DNA of 64,000 nucleotides from Branchinecta lynchi (GCA_023053575.1 JAKZAP010000173.1:1-64000); one strand, 5' to 3'; counted from the first letter of the stretch, positions 23,401-35,208 are shown. The notes: generated from the letters alone by a model not told the origin. Program-made: numbers and translations.

Positions 23401-26375
23401 TTTCTCACAAGGTTTGTTTTCCCACTAGGTTGTTTTTCCCACTAGGTTGGTTTTCCGAAAAGGTTTGTTTTCCCACAAGCTTTGTTTTCCCCCAAGGTTG
23501 GTTTTCCCGCAAGGTTGGTTTACCCAAAAGGTTTGTTTTCCCACTGTGTTGGTTTTCCCAAAAGGTTCTCTTTCCCAGAAGGTTCGATTTCCCGCAAGGT
23601 TGGTTTTCCCACAAGGTTTGTTTCCCCACAAGGTTTGTTTTCCCACAAGGTTTGTTTTCCCACAAGGTTGTTTTTTCCGAAAGGTTTGTTTCCCCACAAG
23701 GTTGGTTTTCCCACAAGGTTGGTTTTCCCGCAGGGTTTGTTTTCCCACAAGGTTAGTTTTCCCTTAAGGTTTGTTTCCCCACAAGGTTTGTTTTCCCACA
23801 AGGTTTGTTTTCCCACAAGGTTGGTTTTCCCGAAAGGTTTGTTTCCCCACAAGGTTGGTTTTCCCAATAGGTTGGTTTTCCCGCAGGGTTTGTTTTCCCA
23901 CAAGGTTAGTTTTCCCGCAAGGTTTGTTTCCCCACAAGGTTTGTTTTCCCACAAGGTTTGTTTTCCCACTGTGTTGGTTTTCCCAAAAGGTTCGCTTTCC
24001 CACAAGGTTGGTTTTCCCACAAGGTTTGTTTTCCCACAAGGTTAGTTTTCCCACAAGGTTTGTTTCCCCACAAGGTTTGTTTCCCCACAAGGTTTGTTTT
24101 CCCACAAGGTTTGTTTTCCCCCAAGGTTGGTTTTCCCGCAAGGTTGGTTTTCCCACAAGGTTTGTTTTCCCACTGTGTTGGTTTTCCCAAAAGGTTCGCT
24201 TTCCCACAAGGTTGGTTTTCCCACAAGGTTGGTTTTCCCGCAGGGTTGCTTTCCCCATAAGGTTTGTTTTCCCACTAGGTTGTGTTTCCCACTAGGTTGG
24301 TCTTCCCACAAGGTTTGTTTTCCCACAAGCTTTGTTTTCCCCCAAGGTTGGTTTTCCCGCAAGGTTGGTTTTCCCACAAGGTTTGTTTTCCCACTTTGTT
24401 GGTTTTCCCAAAAGGTTCGCTTTCCCGCAAGGTTGGTTTTCCCACAAGGTTTGTTTCCCCACAAGGTTTGTTTTCCCACAAGGTTTGTTTTCCCACTAGG
24501 TTGGTTTTCCCGAAAGGTTTGTTTCCCCACAAGGTTGGTTTTCCCACAAGGTTGGTTTTCCCGCAGGGTTTGTTTCCCCACAAGGTTAGTTTTCCCGCAA
24601 GGTTTGTTTCCCCACAAGGTTTGTTTTCCCACAAGGATTGTTTTCTCACAAATTTTGTTTTCCCACTAGGTTTGTTTCCCCACAAGGTTTGTTTTCCCAC
24701 AAGGTTTGTTTTCCCCCAAGGTTGGTTTTCCCGCAAGGTTGGTTTTCCCACAAGGTTTGTTTTCCCACTGTGTTGGTTTTCCCAAAAGGTTCGCTTTCCC
24801 ACAAGGTTCGTTTTCCCACAAGGTTGGTTTTCCCACAAGGTTGGTTTTCCCGCAGGGTTGCTTTCCCCATAAGGTTGGTTTTCCCACAAGGTTTGTTTTC
24901 TCACAAGTTTTGTTTTCCCACTAGGTTGTTTTTCCCACTAGGTTGGTTTTCCGAAAAGGTTTGTTTTCCCACAAGCTTTGTTTTCCCCCAAGGTTGGTTT
25001 TCCCGCAAGGTTGGTTTTCCCACAAGGTTTGTTTTCCCACTGTGTTGGTTTTCCCAAAAGGTTCGCTTTCCCGCAAGGCTGGTTTTCCCACAAGGTTTGT
25101 TTCCCCACAATGTTTGTTTTCTCACAAGGTTTGTTTTCCCACAAGGTTGGTTTTCCCGAAAGGTTTGTTTCCCCACAAGGTTGGTTTTCCCACAAGGCTG
25201 GTTTTCCCGCAGGGTTTGTTTTCCCACAAGGTTAGTTTTCCCGCAAGGTTTGTTTTCCCACAAGGTTAGTTTTCCCACAAGGTTTGTTTCCCCACAAGGT
25301 TTGTTTCCCCACAAGGTTTGTTTTCCCACAAGGATTGTTTTCTCACAAGGTTTGTTTTCCCACTGTGTTGGTTTTCCCAAAAGGTTCGCTTTCCCGCAAG
25401 GTTCGCTTTCCCACAAGGTTTGTTTTCCCACAAGCTTTGTTTTCCCAGAAGGTTGGTTTTCCCGCAAGGTTGGTTTTCCCACAAAGTTTGTTTTCCCACT
25501 TTGTTGGTTTTCCCAAAAGGTTCGCTTTCCCGCAAGGTTGGTTTTCCCACAAGGTTTGTTTCCCCACAAGGTTTGTTTTCCCACAAGGTTTGTTTTCCCA
25601 CAAGGTTGGTTTTCCCGAAAGGTTTGTTTCCCCACAAGGTTTGTTTTCCCACAAGGTTGGTTTTCCCGCAGCTTTTGTTTTCCCACAAGGTTAGTTTTCC
25701 CGCAAGGTTTGTTTCCCCACAAGGTTTGTTTTCCCACAAGGATTGTTTTCTCACAAGGTTTGTTTTCCCACTAGGTTTGTTTCCCCACAAGCTTTGTTTT
25801 CCCACAAGGTTTGTTTTCCCCCAAGGTTGGTTTTCCCGCAAGGTTGGTTTTCCCACAAGGTTTGTTTTCCCACTGTGTTGGTTTTCCCAAAAGGTTCGCT
25901 TTCCCACAAGGTTGGTTTTCCCCCAAGGTTGGTTTTTCCGCAGGGTTTGTTTTCCCACAAGGTTAGTTTTCCCGCAAGGTTTGTTTCCCCACAAGGTTTG
26001 TTTTCCCACAAGGTTTGTTTTCCCACTGTGTTGGTTTTCCCAAAAGGTTCGCTTTCCCACAAGGTTGGTTTTCCCATAAGGTTGGTTTTCCCACAAGGTT
26101 GGTTTTCCCGCAGGGTTGCTTTCCCCATAAGGTTGGTTTTCCCACAAGGTTTGTTTTCTCACAAGGTTTGTTTTCCCACTAGGTGTTTTTTTCACACTAG
26201 GTTGGTTTTCCCACAAGGTTTGTTTCCCCACAAGGTTTGTTTTCCCACAAGGTTTGTTTTCCCACTGTGTTGGTTTTCCCAAAAGGTTCGCTTTACCACA
26301 AGGTTGGTTTTCCCACAAGGTTGGTTTTCCCGCAGGGTTGCTTTCCCCATAAGGTTGGTTTTCCAACAAGGTTTG
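23400..26375 (-). repeat. 2,976-bp higher-order repeat, unit 1
   Basis: Matches the next unit at a constant offset of 2,976 bp (175 monomers plus one base), with scattered substitutions. The constant offset over nearly 3 kb means no net indel between the units. The start is arbitrary because the array is tandem; it is placed at the TTTTCTCACAAGG monomer before TTTTCCGAAAAGG. Confidence 0.85.
26183..26197 (-). repeat. GTG-T7-CAC monomer, copy 3
   Basis: Sits near the end of HOR unit 1, followed by a TTTGTTTCCCC monomer rather than the AAGCTT monomer seen after copies 1 and 2. Confidence 0.9.
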
Positions 26376-29351
26376 TTTTCTCACAAGGTTTGTTTTCCCA
26401 CTAGGTTGTTTTTCCCACTAGGTTGGTTTTCCGAAAAGGTTTGTTTTCCCACAAGCTTTGTTTTCCCCCAAGGTTGGTTTTCCCGCAAGGTTGGTTTACC
26501 CAAAAGGTTTGTTTTCCCACTGTGTTGGTTTTCCCAAAAGGTTCTCTTTCCCAAAAGGTTCGATTTCCCGCAAGGTTGGTTTTCCCACAAGGTTTGTTTC
26601 CCCACAAGGTTTGTTTTCCCACAAGGTTTGTTTTCCCACAAGGTTGGTTTTTCCGAAAGGTTTGTTTCCCCACAAGGTTGGTTTTCCCACAAGGTTGGTT
26701 TTCCCGCAGGGTTTGTTTTCCCACAAGGTTAGTTTTCCCTTAAGGTTTGTTTCCCCACAAGGTTTGTTTTCCCACAAGGTTTGTTTTCCCACAAGGTTGG
26801 TTTTCCCGAAAGGTTTGTTTCCCCACAAGGTTGGTTTTCCCACAAGGTTGGTTTTCCCGCAGGGTTTGTTTTCCCACAAGGTTAGTTTTCCCGCAAGGTT
26901 TGTTTCCCCACAAGGTTTGTTTTCCCACAAGGTTTGTTTTCCCACTGTGTTGGTTTTCCCAAAAGGTTCGCTTTGCCACAGGGTTGGTTTTCCCACAAGG
27001 TTTGTTTTCCCACAAGGTTAGTTTTCCCACAAGGTTTGTTTCCCCACAAGGTTTGTTTCCCCACAAGGTTTGTTTTCCCACAAGGTTTGTTTTCCCCCAA
27101 GGTTGGTTTTCCCGCAAGGTTGGTTTTCCCACAAGGTTTGTTTTCCCACTGTGTTGGTTTTCCCAAAAGGTTCGCTTTCCCACAAGGTTGGTTTTCCCAC
27201 AAGGTTGGTTTTCCCGCAGGGTTGCTTTCCCCATAAGGTTTGTTTTCCCACTAGGTTGTGTTTCCCACTAGGTTGGTCTTCCCACAAGATTTGTTTTCCC
27301 ACAAGCTTTGTTTTCCCCCAAGGTTGGTTTTCCCGCAAGGTTGGTTTTCCCACAAGGTTTGTTTTCCCACTTTGTTGGTTTTCCCAAAAGGTTCGCTTTC
27401 CCGCAAGGTTGGTTTTCCCACAAGGTTTGTTTCCCCACAAGGTTTGTTTTCCCACAAGGTTTGTTTTCCCACTAGGTTGGTTTTCCCGAAAGGTTTGTTT
27501 CCCCACAAGGTTGGTTTTCCCACAAGGTTGGTTTTCCCGCAGGGTTTGTTTTCCCACAAGGTTAGTTTTCCCGCAAGGTTTGTTTCCCCACAAGGTTTGT
27601 TTTCCCACAAGGATTGTTTTCTCACAAATTTTGTTTTCCCACTAGGTTTGTTTCCCCACAAGGTTTGTTTTCCCACAAGGTTTGTTTTCCCCCAAGGTTG
27701 GTTTTCCCGCAAGGTTGGTTTTCCCACAAGGTTTGTTTTCCCACTGTGTTGGTTTTCCCAAAAGGTTCGCTTTCCCACAAGGTTCGTTTTCCCACAAGGT
27801 TGGTTTTCCCACAAGGTTGGTTTTCCCGCAGGGTTGCTTTCCCCATAAGGTTGGTTTTCCCACAAGGTTTGTTTTCTCACAAGGTTTGTTTTCCCACTAG
27901 GTTGTTTTTCCCACTAGGTTGGTTTTCCGAAAAGGTTTGTTTTCCCACAAGCTTTGTTTTCCCCCAAGGTTGGTTTTCCCGCAAGGTTGGTTTTCCCACA
28001 AGGTTTGTTTTCCCACTGTGTTGGTTTTCCCAAAAGGTTCGCTTTCCCGCAAGACTGGTTTTCCCACAAGGTTTGTTTCCCCACAATGTTTGTTTTCTCA
28101 CAAGGTTTGTTTTCCCACAAGGTTGGTTTTCCCGAAAGGTTTGTATCCCCACAAGGTTGGTTTTCCCACAAGGCTGGTTTTCCCGCAGGGTTTGTTTTCC
28201 CACAAGGTTAGTTTTCCCGCAAGGTTTGTTTTCCCACAAGGTTAGTTTTCCCACAAGGTTTGTTTCCCCACAAGGTTTGTTTCCCCACAAGGTTTGTTTT
28301 CCCACAAGGATTGTTTTCTCACAAGGTTTGTTTTCCCACTGTGTTGGTTTTCCCAAAAGGTTCGCTTTCCCGCAAGGTTCGCTTTCCCACAAGGTTTGTT
28401 TTCCCACAAGCTTTGTTTTCCCAGAAGGTTGGTTTTCCCGCAAGGTTGGTTTTCCCACAAAGTTTGTTTTCCCACTTTGTTGGTTTTCCCAAAAGGTTCG
28501 CTTTCCCGCAAGGTTGGTTTTCCCACAAGGTTTGTTTCCCCACAAGGTGTGTTTTCCCACAAGGTTTGTTTTCCCACAAGGTTGGTTTTCCCGAAAGGTT
28601 TGTTTCCCCACAAGGTTTGTTTTCCCACAAGGTTGGTTTTCCCGCAGGGTTTGTTTTCCCACAAGGTTAGTTTTCCCGCAAGGTTTGTTTCCCCACAAGG
28701 TTTGTTTTCCCACAAGGATTGTTTTCTCACAAGGTTTGTTTTCCCACTAGGTTTGTTTCCCCACAAGCTTTGTTTTCCCACAAGGTTTGTTTTCCCCCAA
28801 GGTTGGTTTTCCCGCAAGGTTGGTTTTCCCACAAGGTTTGTTTTCCCACTGTGTTGGTTTTCCCAAAAGGTTCGCTTTCCCACAAGGTTGGTTTTCCCCC
28901 AAGGTTGGTTTTTCCGCAGGGTTTGTTTTCCCACAAGGTTAGTTTTCCCGCAAGGTTTGTTTCCCCACAAGGTTTGTTTTCCCACAAGGTTTGTTTTCCC
29001 ACTGTGTTGGTTTTCCCAAAAGGTTCGCTTTCCCACAAGGTTGGTTTTCCCATAAGGTTGGTTTTCCCACAAGGTTGGTTTTCCCGCAGGGTTGCTTTCC
29101 CCATAAGGTTGGTTTTCCCACAAGGTTTGTTTTCTCACAAGGTTTGTTTTCCCACTAGGTGTTTTTTTCACACTAGGTTGGTTTTCCCACAAGGTTTGTT
29201 TCCCCACAAGGTTTGTTTTCCCACAAGGTTTGTTTTCCCACTGTGTTGGTTTTCCCAAAAGGTTCGCTTTACCACAAGGTTGGTTTTCCCACAAGGTTGG
29301 TTTTCCCGCAGGGATGCTTTCCCCATAAGGTTGGTTTTCCAACAAGGTTTG
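26376..29351 (-). repeat. 2,976-bp higher-order repeat, unit 2
   Basis: Second unit, matched at 2,976 bp to the left and to the first part of the third unit (26423 with 29399). It carries the GTG-T7-CAC landmark at 29159, exactly 2,976 bp after that at 26183. Substitutions such as GAAAGGTTTGTATCC near 28136-28148 distinguish it. Confidence 0.85.
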
Positions 29352-30432
29352 TTTTCTCACAAGGTTTGTTTTCCCACTAGGTTGTTTTTCCCACTAGGTT
29401 GGTTTTCCGAAAAGGTTTGTTTTCCCACAAGCTTTGTTTTCCCCCAAGGTTGGTTTTCCCGCAAGGTTGGTTTACCCAAAAGGTTTGTTTTCCCACTGTG
29501 TTGGTTTTCCCAAAAGGTTCTCTTTCCCAAAAGGTTCGATTTCCCGCAAGGTTGGTTTTCCCACAAGGTTTGTTTCCCCACAAGGTTTGTTTTCCCACAA
29601 GGTTTGTTTTCCCACAAGGTTTGTTTTCCCACAAGGTTGGTTTTTCCGAAAGGTTTGTTTCCCCACAAGGTTGGTTTTCCCACAAGGTTGGTTTTCCCGC
29701 AGGGTTTGTTTTCCCACAAGGTTAGTTTTCCCTTAAGGTTTGTTTCCCCACAAGGTTTGTTTTCCCACAAGGTTTGTTTTCCCACAAGGTTGGTTTTCCC
29801 GAAAGTTTTGTTTCCCCACAAGGTTGGTTTTCCCACAAGGTTGGTTTTCCCGCAGGGTTTGTTTTCCCACAAGGTTAGTTTTCCCGCAAGGTTTGTTTCC
29901 CCACAAGGTTTGTTTTCCCACAAGGTTTGTTTTCCCACTGTGTTGGTTTTCCCAAAAGGTTCGCTTTGCCACAAGGTTGGTTTTCCCACAAGGTTTGTTT
30001 TCCCACAAGGTTAGTTTTCCCACAAGGTTTGTTTCCCCACAAGGTTTGTTTCCCCACAAGGTTTGTTTTCCCACAAGGTTTGTTTTCCCCCAAGGTTGGT
30101 TTTCCCGCAAGGTTGGTTTTCCCACAAGGTTTGTTTTCCCACTGTGTTGGTTTTCCCAAAAGGTTCGCTTTCCCACAAGGTTGGTTTTCCCACAAGGTTG
30201 GTTTTCCCGCAGGGTTGCTTTCCCCATAAGGTTTGTTTTCCCACTAGGTTGTGTTTCCCACTAGGTTGGTCTTCCCACAAGATTTGTTTTCCCACAAGCT
30301 TTGTTTTCCCCCAAGGTTGGTTTTCCCGCAAGGTTGGTTTTCCCACAAGGTTTGTTTTCCCACTTTGTTGGTTTTCCCAAAAGGTTCGCTTTCCCGCAAG
30401 GTTGGTTTTCCCACAAGGTTTGTTTCCCCACA
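29157..30432 (-). repeat. Tandem duplication inside HOR unit 3, copy 1
   Basis: Matches the following copy at an offset of 1,276 bp, falling to 1,259 bp after about 29600 because this copy has one extra ACAAGGTTTGTTTTCCC monomer. It starts at the GTG-T7-CAC monomer and ends where that monomer recurs. Part of HOR unit 3 has thus been duplicated and the remainder lost. Confidence 0.85.
29159..29173 (-). repeat. GTG-T7-CAC monomer, copy 4
   Basis: Exactly 2,976 bp after copy 3; marks the start of the 1,276-bp internal duplication. Confidence 0.9.
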
Positions 30433-31691
30433 AGGTGTTTTTTTCACACTAGGTTGGTTTTCCCACAAGGTTTGTTTCCCCACAAGGTTTGTTTTCCCAC
30501 AAGGTTTGTTTTCCCACTGTGTTGGTTTTCCCAAAAGGTTCGCTTTACCACAAGGTTGGTTTTCCCACAAGGTTGGTTTTCCCGCAGGGTTGCTTTCCCC
30601 ATAAGGTTGGTTTTCCAACAAGGTTTGTTTTCTCACAAGGTTTGTTTTCCCACTAGGTTGTTTTTCCCACTAGGTTGGTTTTCCGAAAAGGTTTGTTTTC
30701 CCACAAGCTTTGTTTTCCCCCAAGGTTGGTTTTCCCGCAAGGTTGGTTTACCCAAAAGGTTTGTTTTCCCACTGTGTTGGTTTTCCCAAAAGGTTCTCTT
30801 TCCCAAAAGGTTCGATTTCCCGCAAGGTTGGTTTTCCCACAAGGTTTGTTTCCCCACAAGGTTTGTTTTCCCACAAGGTTTGTTTTCCCACAAGGTTGGT
30901 TTTTCCGAAAGGTTTGTTTCCCCACAAGGTTGGTTTTCCCACAAGGTTGGTTTTCCCGCAGGGTTTGTTTTCCCACAAGGTTAGTTTTCCCTTAAGGTTT
31001 GTTTCCCCACAAGGTTTGTTTTCCCACAAGGTTTGTTTTCCCACAAGGTTGGTTTTCCCGAAAGTTTTGTTTCCCCACAAGGTTGGTTTTCCCACAAGGT
31101 TGGTTTTCCCGCAGGGTTTGTTTTCCCACAAGGTTAGTTTTCCCGCAAGGTTTGTTTCCCCACAAGGTTTGTTTTCCCACAAGGTTTGTTTTCCCACTGT
31201 GTTGGTTTTCCCAAAAGGTTCGCTTTGCCACAAGGTTGGTTTTCCCACAAGGTTTGTTTTCCCACAAGGTTAGTTTTCCCACAAGGTTTGTTTCCCCACA
31301 AGGTTTGTTTCCCCACAAGGTTTGTTTTCCCACAAGGTTTGTTTTCCCCCAAGGTTGGTTTTCCCGCAAGGTTGGTTTTCCCACAAGGTTTGTTTTCCCA
31401 CTGTGTTGGTTTTCCCAAAAGGTTCGCTTTCCCACAAGGTTGGTTTTCCCACAAGGTTGGTTTTCCCGCAGGGTTGCTTTCCCCATAAGGTTTGTTTTCC
31501 CACTAGGTTGTGTTTCCCACTAGGTTGGTCTTCCCACAAGATTTGTTTTCCCACAAGCTTTGTTTTCCCCCAAGGTTGGTTTTCCCGCAAGGTTGGTTTT
31601 CCCACAAGGTTTGTTTTCCCACTTTGTTGGTTTTCCCAAAAGGTTCGCTTTCCCGCAAGGTTGGTTTTCCCACAAGGTTTGTTTCCCCACA
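30433..31691 (-). repeat. Tandem duplication inside HOR unit 3, copy 2
   Basis: Second copy of 29157-30432, one monomer shorter. The junction at 30433, where CCCCACAAGG meets GTGTTTTTTTCAC, is seen nowhere else in this block except as its mirror image near 34078. It is a tag for dating the inversion. Confidence 0.85.
30435..30449 (-). repeat. GTG-T7-CAC monomer, copy 5
   Basis: 1,276 bp after copy 4. It is preceded by CCCCACAAGG instead of CCCACTAGG, which marks the duplication joint. Confidence 0.9.
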
Positions 31692-32753
31692 AGGTTTGTT
31701 TTCCCACAAGGTTTGTTTTCCCACTAGGTTGGTTTTCCCGAAAGGTTTGTTTCCCCAACAAACCTTGTGGGAAAACCAACCTTGCGGGAAAGCGAACCTT
31801 TTGGGAAAACCAACAAAGTGGGAAAACAAACTTTGTGGGAAAACCAACCTTGCGGGAAAACCAACCTTCTGGGAAAACAAAGCTTGTGGGAAAACAAACC
31901 TTGTGGGAAAGCGAACCTTGCGGGAAAGCGAACCTTTTGGGAAAACCAACACAGTGGGAAAACAAACCTTGTGAGAAAACAATCCTTGTGGGAAAACAAA
32001 CCTAGTGGGGAAACAAACCTTGTGGGGAAACAAACCTTGTGGGAAAACTAACCTTGTGGGAAAACAAACCTTGCGGGAAAACTAACCTTGTGGGAAAACA
32101 AACCCTGCGGGAAAACCAGCCTTGTGGGAAAACCAACCTTGTGGGGAAACAAACCTTTCGGGAAAACCAACCTTGTGGGAAAACAAACCTTGTGAGAAAA
32201 CAAACATTGTGGGGAAACAAACCTTGTGGGAAAACCAGCCTTGCGGGAAAGCGAACCTTTTGGGAAAACCAACACAGTGGGAAAACAAACCTTGTGGGAA
32301 AACCAACCTTGCGGGAAAACCAACCTTGGGGGGAAACAAAGCTTGTGGGAAAACAAACCTTTTCGGAAAACCAACCTAGTGGGAAAAACAACCTAGTGGG
32401 AAAACAAACCTTGTGAGAAAACAAACCTTGTGGGAAAACCAACCTTATGGGGAAAGCAACCCTGCGGGAAAACCAACCTTGTGGGAAAGCGAACCTTTTG
32501 GGAAAACCAACACAGTGGGAAAACTAACCTTGTGGGAAAACCAACCTTGCGGGAAAACCAACCTTGGGGGAAAACAAACCTTGTGGGAAAACAAACCTTG
32601 TGGGGAAACAAACCTAGTGGGAAAACAAAATTTGTGAGAAAACAATCCTTGTGGGAAAACAAACCTTGTGGGGAAACAAACCTTGCGGGAAAACTAACCT
32701 TGTGGGAAAACAAACCCTGCGGGAAAACCAACCTTGTGGGAAAACCAACCTTG

Positions 32754-34327
32754 TGGGGAAACAAACCTTTCGGGAAAACCAACCTAGTGGGAAAACAAAC
32801 CTTGTGGGAAAACAAACCTTGTGGGGAAACAAACCTTGTGGGAAAACCAACCTTGCGGGAAAGCGAACCTTTTGGGAAAACCAACAAAGTGGGAAAACAA
32901 ACCTTGTGGGAAAACCAACCTTGCGGGAAAACCAACCTTGGGGGAAAACAAAGCTTGTGGGAAAACAAATCTTGTGGGAAGACCAACCTAGTGGGAAACA
33001 CAACCTAGTGGGAAAACAAACCTTATGGGGAAAGCAACCCTGCGGGAAAACCAACCTTGTGGGAAAACCAACCTTGTGGGAAAGCGAACCTTTTGGGAAA
33101 ACCAACACAGTGGGAAAACAAACCTTGTGGGAAAACCAACCTTGCGGGAAAACCAACCTTGGGGGAAAACAAACCTTGTGGGAAAACAAACCTTGTGGGG
33201 AAACAAACCTTGTGGGGAAACAAACCTTGTGGGAAAACTAACCTTGTGGGAAAACAAACCTTGTGGGAAAACCAACCTTGTGGCAAAGCGAACCTTTTGG
33301 GAAAACCAACACAGTGGGAAAACAAACCTTGTGGGAAAACAAACCTTGTGGGGAAACAAACCTTGCGGGAAAACTAACCTTGTGGGAAAACAAACCCTGC
33401 GGGAAAACCAACCTTGTGGGAAAACCAACCTTGTGGGGAAACAAAACTTTCGGGAAAACCAACCTTGTGGGAAAACAAACCTTGTGGGAAAACAAACCTT
33501 GTGGGGAAACAAACCTTAAGGGAAAACTAACCTTGTGGGAAAACAAACCCTGCGGGAAAACCAACCTTGTGGGAAAACCAACCTTGTGGGGAAACAAACC
33601 TTTCGGAAAAACCAACCTTGTGGGAAAACAAACCTTGTGGGAAAACAAACCTTGTGGGGAAACAAACCTTGTGGGAAAACCAACCTTGCGGGAAATCGAA
33701 CCTTTTGGGAAAGAGAACCTTTTGGGAAAACCAACACAGTGGGAAAACAAACCTTTTGGGTAAACCAACCTTGCGGGAAAACCAACCTTGGGGGAAAACA
33801 AAGCTTGTGGGAAAACAAACCTTTTCGGAAAACCAACCTAGTGGGAAAAACAACCTAGTGGGAAAACAAACCTTGTGAGAAAACAAACCTTGTTGGAAAA
33901 CCAACCTTATGGGGAAAGCAACCCTGCGGGAAAACCAACCTTGTGGGAAAACCAACCTTGTGGTAAAGCGAACCTTTTGGGAAAACCAACACAGTGGGAA
34001 AACAAACCTTGTGGGAAAACAAACCTTGTGGGGAAACAAACCTTGTGGGAAAACCAACCTAGTGTGAAAAAAACACCTTGTGGGGAAACAAACCTTGTGG
34101 GAAAACCAACCTTGCGGGAAAGCGAACCTTTTGGGAAAACCAACAAAGTGGGAAAACAAACCTTGTGGGAAAACCAACCTTGCGGGAAAACCAACCTTGG
34201 GGGAAAACAAAGCTTGTGGGAAAACAAATCTTGTGGGAAGACCAACCTAGTGGGAAACACAACCTAGTGGGAAAACAAACCTTATGGGGAAAGCAACCCT
34301 GCGGGAAAACCAACCTTGTGGGAAAAC
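32754..34327 (+). repeat. Inverted repeat, right arm (1,574 bp)
   Basis: Reverse complement of 30184-31757 with no mismatch noticed. It includes the mirror image of the 30433 duplication junction at about 34078. Beyond 34327 the expected CCAACC continues as AAAGCTTG, ending the match. Identity this high implies a recent event, gene conversion between the arms, or an assembly artefact. Confidence 0.9.
34062..34076 (+). repeat. GTG-T7-CAC monomer, copy 6 (inverted)
   Basis: Reads GTGTGAAAAAAACAC on +; mirror image of copy 5 about 32255.5 (30435 + 34076 = 64511). Confidence 0.9.
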
Positions 34328-34407
34328 AAAGCTTGTGGGAAAACAAATCTTGTGGGAAGACAAACCTTGTGGGGAAACAAACCTTGTGGGAAGGGAAAAC
34401 AAACCCG
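34328..34407. repeat. Scrambled junction between polarity blocks
   Basis: The AAGCTT monomer and its ATCTTGTGGGAAGA neighbour at 34210-34241 recur at 34329-34360, an offset of 119 bp or seven monomers. The text then reads GTGGGAAGGGAAAACAAACC before turning into reverse monomers with CGCAAGGTTCGC. The GGGAAGGGAAAAC run at about 34388-34400 is an irregular join of two monomers. Confidence 0.8.
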
Positions 34408-35193
34408 CAAGGTTCGCTTTCCCACAAGGTTTGTTTTCCCACAAGCTTTGTTTTCCCAGAAGGTTGGTTTTCCCGCAAGGTTGGTTTTCCCACAAAGTTT
34501 GTTTTCCCACTTTGTTGGTTTTCCCAAAATGTTCGCTTTCCCGCAAGGTTGGTTTTCCCACAAGGTTTGTTTCCCCACAAGGTTTGTTTTCCCACAAGGT
34601 TTGTTTTCCCACAAGGTTGGTTTTCCCGAAAGGTTTGTTTCCCCACAAGGTTTGTTTTCCCACAAGGTTGGTTTTCCCGCAGGGTTTGTTTTCCCACAAG
34701 GTTAGTTTTCCCGCAAGGTTTGTTTCCCCACAAGGTTTGTTTTCCCATAAGGATTGTTTTCTCACAAGGTTTGTTTTCCCACTAGGTTTGTTTCCCCACA
34801 AGCTTTGTTTTCCCACAAGGTTTGTTTTCCCCCAAGGTTGGTTTTTCCGCAAGGTTGGTTTTCCCACAAGGTTTGTTTTCCCACTGTGTTGGTTTTCCCA
34901 AAAGGTTCGCTTTCCCGCAAGGTTGGTTTTCCCCCAAGGTTGGTTTTTCCGCAGGGTTTGTTTTCCCACAAGGTTAGTTTTCCCGCTAGGTTTGTTTCCC
35001 CACAAGGTTTGTTTTCCCACAAGGTTTGTTTTCCCACTGTGTTGGTTTTCCCAAAAGGTTCGCTTTCCCACAAGGTTGGTTTTCCCATAAGGTTGGTTTT
35101 CCCACAAGGTTGGTTTTCCCGCAGGGTTGCTTTCCCCATAAGGTTGGTTTTCCCACAAGGTTTGTTTTCTCACAAGGTTTGTTTTCCCACTAG

Positions 35194-35208
35194 GTGTTTT
35201 TTTCACAC
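35194..35208 (-). repeat. GTG-T7-CAC monomer, copy 7
   Basis: Back in reverse orientation after the second switch. It is followed by the AAGCTT monomer, like copies 1 and 2. Confidence 0.9.

Larger units (their letters stand above)
13769..31757 (-). repeat. Reverse-polarity satellite block 2
   Basis: Monomers read ACAAGGTTTGTTTTCCC on the + strand throughout. The block begins at the abrupt switch near 13768 and ends at 31757, where TTTGTTTCCCCA is followed at once by forward text ACAAACCTTGTGGG. It contains the 2,635-bp tandem duplication and the 2,976-bp HOR array. Confidence 0.95.
30184..31757 (-). repeat. Inverted repeat, left arm (1,574 bp)
   Basis: Every position p in this arm pairs with 64511 minus p in the right arm. 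Checks at 30301/34210, 30675/33836, 30999/33512 and 31510/33001 all fit, and translations of the two arms in matching frames agree with no difference. The inner edge is sharp: 31757 pairs with 32754, but 31758 (A) does not pair with 32753 (G). The outer edge is at 30184/34327. Confidence 0.9.
31758..34404 (+). repeat. Forward-polarity satellite block 3
   Basis: About 2.65 kb of forward monomers between two reverse blocks. Its content is the reverse complement of the 2,976-bp HOR: 31758-32753 corresponds to about 24600-25560 inverted, and the rest to the inverted third unit. It is thus an inverted copy of neighbouring DNA, not a different satellite. Confidence 0.93.

Noticed and set aside
30184..34327. 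Inverted-repeat transposon with terminal repeats
   Set aside because: The arms and spacer are all satellite; there is no transposase, no target-site duplication and no non-satellite interior.
30184..34327. Plain foldback sequencing artefact as the full explanation
   Set aside because: A foldback read would give arms meeting at or near the centre; here a 996-bp spacer of different HOR phase separates them. An assembly misjoin is still possible and is listed as a check.
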